Positions 8,783 to 12,809 of a DNA stretch of 12,809 nt are shown here, in pieces. Numbering within the stretch: position 1 is the first letter of the stretch; each line of letters begins with the position of its first letter. The stretch comes from Bimuria novae-zelandiae CBS 107.79 (lineage: Eukaryota > Ascomycota > Dothideomycetes > Pleosporales > Didymosphaeriaceae). The stretch is from positions 313,627 through 326,435 of the forward strand of contig ML976695.1 in the NCBI GenBank assembly GCA_010015655.1. Reading direction: 5' to 3'. The position numbers and the translations under genes are program-made. The notes beneath the pieces were generated by a model. It worked only from the letters and a program-made list of their open reading frames with translations, was not told where the DNA came from and made no database searches.

Positions 8783-9728
8783 TTAAAGAGGTCGCGAGCG
8801 GAGAGCTAGGAAGGTTATAGCAATAGCCTTATTACTAAGAATATTAATAACAGCAAGCTGCATGGCGATATTAAGAACCTAGTAAGTGCTTGTGAACTCA
8901 GCGATAGCATCTTTCTAATTCTTCTTGTTTAGTGATTCTACAAGCCCATGGAGCTCGTCGGCGATCCTAGCCATGTACTACCCGAATCGATCCATACTGG
9001 TACCCTTTTTGCCACGCTTCTCTGTATGGCGAGGGAGCGACGACGAGGTGCCCGATCGCTTGCGACGCGACACACCAGAAGAATCGTCGCTCTCCAACGG
9101 TGCTACTAACTGCCACGGCGAGGGCGTTAGTAACTAAGATATAGCTATAGAATCCCTCTTAATTAACCTTGCTAGCGCTCCAGCATTATTAATTAGCAAC
9201 AACTTAATAGTTATTACTAATTCGCCTGTCGCCAATATACCTGTAAATAGCCGTCGATAGAGTTCTAGAAACTATATAGGTCTCTTCAGAAACTTCGCGG
9301 CCCTTAGGTGAGCTGCCACGTAGTCCTAGATAGCCTGGCTATTGGCGACAACATAACTATCACTATCCTAAGTAAAGCCTAATAATAAGGTAAGTGCTAT
9401 CTACTATTTCTAGTCCTCCTTACAGGCGTCGTGCTTGTTTGCACACTTTTTCTTATCTATTAGTCCCTTAACCCCAGCAGCTTAGTTAACAGCCTCCATA
9501 ATAGCGACCTACACCTGTGGTTTATATCCACTATCAGCTCGCATGCCCTTGTCAATCGCTTTGGCAACGAGCGTGCTTAGCAGAGCTTAAAGCATTGCAG
9601 GAGACCATAAGGCCCGCAGGCTTGTACGAATAGCTGGCAACGGTAAGCGAGATAGCGACGGCGTACTCGTTTTAACCTCGCTGGCGAGCTCCGCAACACG
9701 CCTACAAGGAGTAATAGTCGGAGTAGTA

Positions 9729-9756
9729 CTGTGGTACATGGCATAAGTAGTGTTAG
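9729..9756 (+). repeat. Left terminal inverted repeat of the Tc1-like element
   Basis: It matches the reverse complement of 11066-11093 at 27 of 28 positions. Weaker similarity continues inward. It is preceded by TA at 9727-9728. Confidence 0.9.
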
Positions 9757-9842
9757 TGCCGCTTGGTGGAGACGCCGGAAATTGCGTATTTTACGCTAGT
9801 ACTACTTCAGATGGAAGGTATTTTATCAACATTCTCATTGTT

Positions 9843-10904
9843 CTAGTACTTTGTGTGCCCACCTTTGGCGTCAATTACAGCCTGGCACCTGTCCCTCATA
9901 CTATCTACTAGGGAATCAAGGTATTCAGGTGAAATAGACTCCCAAGCCTCCTGCACTATCACCCGAAGTTGATCATATGTACGCTGCTTGCCAGCAGGCA
10001 GATCTGGGTGATGGACCTCTATCCACTGTTTCATCTCATTCCAGATCGCCTCAATTGGGTTCAAATCTGGCGAGTATGCAGGCCACATAATAGGGAAAAC
10101 CCCACGCTCATACAACTCTGCAACAGTCTCTCTAGCAGAATGAGCAGGTGCCCCATCATGCATAAAGACTAGGCCTGGCCTCATCCTCAGCCATCCATCA
10201 ACTAGAGGTACTACCCTCTGACAGTATGCCTCCTTGTTAATGGTACCCCACTCTTTCTCCCAGAAAATACATGGACCTTTCTCCCTCCCCGCAAAGCAAG
10301 CCCAAAACATCCAACCTCTCTTCTTGCGAACCTTATCAACTAGGCAGGTATCCTCAAGAGACTCTCCAGGAAGGCGAGTCACCCAGGCTTTCCTATGCCT
10401 GCCCCCAGTCACCCAGGTCTCATCACTCCAGAGGACTGTACACCACCTCCCCTTTCCCCAGCCAAGGTGATCTTCTGCCCATCTAAGCCTTGTAGCCTTG
10501 TTTTGTTCGGAAAGAGGTGGTTTAGCAAGGGCGATCCGGCGTGTATATCCTCGAGAGCGTAGAGCGTGGCGTATACTCCACTCAGAACAGGTCCATGCGT
10601 GGTGTTCGACGAAGTGCGCAGCTAGGCGCCTCCATGAGAGCTGCCTATTCGTTCGACTCTGCCGTACAAATAGAATAAGCTCATCTACTTGCTCTGAGGA
10701 GAGTAAAGCAGGTCTGCCACTCCTTTTCTTTGGAGTAAGAGGCCCAGATGGAGAGGTCTGAACCTGGCGTAGGGTGATACCAAGGTGGCTAGCGATGGTA
10801 CTACGTGTATGCCCAATTGATGCCAGTGTTTGCACCTGTATACGTTCATCGCGCGTGAGATAATGGTGCGTTTGGCGATGCTGAGGCGTTGATGGAGGAC
10901 TCAT
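9843..10904 (-). CDS. Tc1-family DD34E transposase, intact
   Basis: This is a cut-and-paste transposase acting in the nucleus on the ends at 9729 and 11093. ATG at 10904 opens 353 uninterrupted codons, a normal Tc1 length. In order there are a first helix-turn-helix (about 16-50, LTRDERIQVQTLASIGHTRS), a GRPR-like hinge (KKRSGRPALLS, about 59-69), and a second helix-turn-helix (about 70-120). The catalytic core has Asp161 in LWSDETW, Asp250 in FMHDGAPAHSA and Glu285 in YSPDLNPIEAIW. Thirty-four residues separate the last two, hence DD34E, as in Tc1 and fungal impala-like elements. All three catalytic residues are present, no stop or frameshift is seen, and there is no intron. Activity is plausible but not shown. 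CpA-rich codons show that it escaped the RIP that hit the DNA around it. Confidence 0.95.
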   Translation of the reverse strand: MSPPSTPQHRQTHHYLTRDERIQVQTLASIGHTRSTIASHLGITLRQVQTSPSGPLTPKKRSGRPALLSSEQVDELILFVRQSRTNRQLSWRRLAAHFVEHHAWTCSEWSIRHALRSRGYTRRIALAKPPLSEQNKATRLRWAEDHLGWGKGRWCTVLWSDETWVTGGRHRKAWVTRLPGESLEDTCLVDKVRKKRGWMFWACFAGREKGPCIFWEKEWGTINKEAYCQRVVPLVDGWLRMRPGLVFMHDGAPAHSARETVAELYERGVFPIMWPAYSPDLNPIEAIWNEMKQWIEVHHPDLPAGKQRTYDQLRVIVQEAWESISPEYLDSLVDSMRDRCQAVIDAKGGHTKY

Positions 10905-11065
10905 AAAGACCAGATGAAAGCATTCAATGAGGTGTGAGCATTCAGGAGAGAAAGCGCTGACTGCGCCAACATTGTTTTCTATACAAATTACTACGTATTA
11001 GGATGTCTTGGCGGTAATAGGGCTCTTTTGCGAATGCCGGTGCTCGAGCCACCTGCGAACCGACG

Positions 11066-11093
11066 CTAACACTACTTATGCCATATACCACAG
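11066..11093 (-). repeat. Right terminal inverted repeat of the Tc1-like element
   Basis: It is the partner of 9729-9756 and is followed by TA at 11094-11095. The T at the single mismatch gives TATATGG in place of TACATGG on the minus strand. Confidence 0.9.
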
Positions 11094-11354
11094 TAGGCGC
11101 AGACGATATTGGCGACGGCGGCGATACTGGCGAGGGCGCTGGCTCCAACATGTTAATAATGGTGATGGCAACAGCATAGTCATGCGGGGTACGTACAAGG
11201 TCTGACAAATAGCCGCACGGATATCTGACGACTAATAATTTACGTGTACCGAACAGGACCGTTAGATTCTAAACAGGCGGTAATTTTACCTAGCACAAAC
11301 CTTACAATGCCCCCCTGTACGCCACAAATCAGAAAAAACGACTTTTCAGACGCT

Positions 11355-11371
11355 GCGCACCGAACAGACCC
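11355..11371 (-). repeat. Right terminal inverted repeat of the Harbinger element
   Basis: It is identical to 6683-6699 on the opposite strand and is followed by TTG at 11372-11374. The subterminal motif CGTCTGAAAAG, present at 6718-6728, recurs inverted at 11342-11352. Confidence 0.9.
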
Positions 11372-11374
11372 TTG

Positions 11375-12299
11375 GACCTGACGAAATAAGTAATTATTAT
11401 GTTGATCGCAAGCAATCCTGCAACTGAGCGTTCGACAAATTGAATTCCCGGCTCCGGTCCACTGGTGCTTCCATTGGCCAGGTTTTCGTTGTGTGGCACT
11501 ACTTGCAGGAACCTCCGAGCCGTCCCCCCCACACTAACTTCAACAGATGCACATTTTCTCCACATGCACGCAGTTCATATCCGTGTCAAAATGCTCCGTC
11601 GTTAGGAATAGATTGCGCACATATATTCTTTACGATAGATCTCGTTGTGCTGATCGTGAGAAGCCCATCTGGGCAACACCTGCGCAATGTGTGGATACAG
11701 TTCAAACCCCTCCCCCCAGCTCGGAACGTAGCACGGTCACCGTGCGAAGGATTTGTAGGGGTACATATAACGATAGAAATTATACGAGAGTTACGCAAAT
11801 CGGCTTTTCCTAACCTAGAAATGAAGAAGTACGCTAGGTTCCTGAACCGGGGTAGAGGCTGTACCAATTACAGAAGGAGTGCACGGTACCTGGGCATGAT
11901 GATGCTCCACGGAGGGTCTTACTCTTCCTGCAACAAGGGAGCGCATAGTCACGCCCAATAAGTCTAAAAGGCGAAGCACCTTGCGTTTTCGCCCAGTCTG
12001 ACGGCATGCTTTCGCACTCGCTACACTGCGCTGCACTGCACGCATCGTGAAGAAATGCTCCGCGGTAATCTCACAATACGGCGGCAGATCCTGATCGTGT
12101 ACGTCGATTTAATGTGCTAATCAGGCCATCCTCCCAAGATTGTTTCAACGTTGCGCGGATCAACAACAGCCGCTGCTTCCGTTCCGGTGGCGGCGTACAT
12201 GCGTTGCTATTAGGGCTCGCGTATCATTCGGTAAAGAGTACACGCTCAAGCATTAGTGGCCAATCGTTTGGGTAGGGTAAATAGACCTGAGGGGTCTTC
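11375..12299. other. Region with no supported gene
   Basis: Before the Harbinger insertion this DNA adjoined 6391-6682. The longest open stretch (11440-11961, +) and overlapping minus-strand ORFs show no domain, signal peptide or other sign of coding that I recognise. A 27-codon minus-strand ORF starting at 12202 (AAVVDPRNVETILGGWPD) is equally unassigned. Composition is ordinary rather than RIP-like, so a decayed or unrecognised single-copy gene cannot be excluded. Confidence 0.4.
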
Positions 12300-12347
12300 T
12301 ATAAGGAAAAGGAGGTATAAAGAAAAGGGGGTATAAGGAAAAGGGGT
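12300..12347. repeat. Three-copy 16-bp minisatellite
   Basis: The units 12300-12315, 12316-12331 and 12332-12347 are TATAAGGAAAAGGAGG, TATAAAGAAAAGGGGG and TATAAGGAAAAGGGGT. They are purine-rich and head to tail with no gaps, differing at only a few positions. Confidence 0.85.
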
Positions 12348-12452
12348 TTGCTACTGCACACCAGAGCTTCTTGGGGTGGTATAGCGGAAGGATTACCGTG
12401 CCTTGGCAGCTGATGCACACCGTCTGCTGGTGCACGCGCACTACTGTGCCGC

Positions 12453-12483
12453 GACAGTCAGTGCGCAGAGACAGTCAATGCGC
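12453..12483. repeat. 14-bp direct repeat upstream of a transposase start
   Basis: GACAGTCAGTGCGC (12453-12466) recurs as GACAGTCAATGCGC (12470-12483) at 17-bp spacing. GCGCACT just upstream (12436-12442) pairs with AGTGCGC. ACAGTC-type ends occur in Tc1-like elements, so this may be the terminal repeat of the element whose ORF starts at 12666. The other end lies outside the window. Confidence 0.55.
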
Positions 12484-12665
12484 GCCCCAACAATGCGACC
12501 CCTTAACTTTAACGCGACGTAACTTTACTAATATAGATATACGAAGGAGCTCGTTTTTATTGTGTATTCCTTGGCACCCGAGCTCCAACGCGAACACCAA
12601 CATTCTTGACTCCCACTTTCCCACCCATACCAGCCACGCCGCACACGCCTATATACACCAAAAAA

Positions 12666-12809
12666 ATGCCTATTAATCGCCGGAAGCCGTACAAGTACAA
12701 GGTACAAAAACCCCGAGAAAAAAAGACCCAGAAACGCGATCTTACGGCGGTGGAGAGAGCTTTTGCAGTCGGCGCGTCGATGCACAGCATGGCAACCAAC
12801 AAAGAAATC
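12666..12809 (+). CDS. N-terminus of a probable Tc1/mariner- or pogo-type transposase (cut by window end)
   Basis: ATG at 12666 opens 48 codons to the last base. A strongly basic leader (MPINRRKPYKYKVQKPREKK) is followed by RDLTAVERAFAVGASMHSMA, which looks like the first helix of a transposase helix-turn-helix (the LTPVERAFIVGA pattern of fungal Tc1-like proteins, as I recall it). The A-rich sequence just before the ATG and the TATATA at about 12650 suit a transposon 5' UTR. The direct repeat at 12453-12483 may be its end. CpA is retained, with no stop so far. The class is inferred from a short segment and needs the downstream sequence. Confidence 0.6.
   Translation, partial: MPINRRKPYKYKVQKPREKKTQKRDLTAVERAFAVGASMHSMATNKEI

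Larger units (their letters stand above)
9729..11093 (-). mobile_element. Tc1-like (DD34E) transposon nested in the Harbinger element
   Basis: Inverted repeats of 28 bp (outer end CTGTGGTAYATGG) with one mismatch lie at 9729-9756 and 11066-11093. TA flanks both sides (9727-9728 and 11094-11095), the standard target duplication of Tc1/mariner elements. Excising the element and one TA rejoins the Myb-like frame, an independent proof of the boundaries. The length of 1365 bp is typical. The single arm mismatch is C versus T before A, the RIP direction, but the element as a whole keeps normal CpA levels, so it is younger than its RIP-mutated host. Confidence 0.92.
8783..11208 (-). pseudogene. Harbinger Myb/SANT-like DNA-binding protein, RIP-damaged and split by a Tc1 insertion
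   Basis: The N-terminal part (11208-11094) reads SDLVRTPHDYAVAITIINML followed by a Pro/Ser linker ending SSAPT. After the Tc1 element, the C-terminal part (9728-8783) continues in frame as TPTITPCRRVAELASEV. A Myb/SANT-like domain follows: DSGYKPQV, VAIMEAVN, AAGVKGLIDKKKCANKHDAC, DYVAAHLRAAKFLKRPI, FLELYRRLFTGILATGE. Next come a Ser/Arg-rich linker (SGVSRRKRSGTSS) and a helical tail. Positions where the family has Trp or Gln are often TAG/TAA here, as expected from RIP. The first codon is TTG and I see no ATG upstream, so the start was probably lost. In related elements the second protein binds subterminal DNA and assists the transposase. End taken at TAA 8783-8785; TAG 8774-8776 is an alternative. 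Confidence 0.8.
6683..11371. mobile_element. PIF/Harbinger-type DNA transposon, full length, RIP-damaged
   Basis: Seventeen perfect bases of terminal inverted repeat (outer end GGGTCTGTTCGGTGCGC) lie at 6683-6699 and 11355-11371. They are flanked by TTG on both sides (6680-6682 and 11372-11374), a 3-bp target duplication of the size expected for this superfamily. Inside are two convergent ORFs, a DDE transposase (7053-8225, +) and a Myb/SANT-like DNA-binding protein (11208-8783, -), the usual pair for Harbinger. A 1365-bp Tc1-like element plus its TA duplication is nested in it, so the original length was about 3.3 kb. Both ORFs carry many stops, so the element is not autonomous. The 5' third (to about 7730) is much less TA-rich than the middle. 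Confidence 0.9.

Noticed and set aside
11008..11205. Plus-strand peptide ANTTYAIYHS resembling minus-strand TNTTYAMYHS near 9750, first taken as an inverted duplication of the Myb-like gene
   Set aside because: Both are readings of the Tc1 terminal inverted repeats (9729-9756, 11066-11093).
11440..11961. A 173-codon plus-strand ORF
   Set aside because: It has no recognisable domain, an irregular composition and overlapping ORFs of similar length on the other strand. Probably chance.

Overview
The window looks like an accessory, repeat-rich compartment of a filamentous ascomycete (Pezizomycotina) genome. The evidence is short spliceosomal introns with GT..AG ends and CTRAC-like branch sites, a Zn2Cys6 regulator, a Pth11-type seven-helix membrane protein, fungal transposon families, and long TpA-rich, CpA-poor tracts typical of repeat-induced point mutation (RIP). 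There is nothing prokaryotic, and no tRNA, rRNA or CRISPR array was seen.

Layout. 1-129 is the C-terminal tail of an ORF that enters from the left, probably a pogo-like transposase. 130-2345 is repeat debris: a self-complementary cluster (450-535), a GC-richer island bounded by a perfect 18-bp inverted repeat (653-816), then about 1.5 kb of RIP-degraded AT-rich DNA with a stop-riddled transposase C-terminus at 1966-2283. 2480-4567 (+) is a Zn2Cys6 transcription factor gene, recognisable along its whole length but broken by two CAR-to-TAR type stops and one frameshift. Convergent to it, 5061-6390 (-) is an apparently intact four-exon gene for a 375-residue Pth11-like/fungal rhodopsin-domain membrane protein. 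It is the only intact host-type gene here.

6683-11371 is a complete 4.69-kb PIF/Harbinger-type DNA transposon with 17-bp perfect terminal inverted repeats and a 3-bp TTG duplication. It carries two convergent ORFs, a DDE transposase (+) and a Myb/SANT-like DNA-binding protein (-). Both are ruined by stops, mostly of RIP type. A 1365-bp Tc1-like element (9729-11093, TA duplication) is nested inside the Myb-like ORF. Its DD34E transposase reads through intact for 353 codons. Removing the Tc1 element and one TA rejoins the Myb-like reading frame, so the order of events is Harbinger insertion, RIP decay, then Tc1 insertion.

11372-12665 holds no gene I can support, but has a 3 x 16-bp minisatellite and a 14-bp direct repeat. 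At 12666 the N-terminus of another transposase starts and runs off the end.

I found no new multi-gene system. The points of interest are the resolved nested transposon, probable RIP leakage into a single-copy regulator gene, a large transposon about 290 bp upstream of a receptor-like gene, and the structured subterminal motif array of the Harbinger element.
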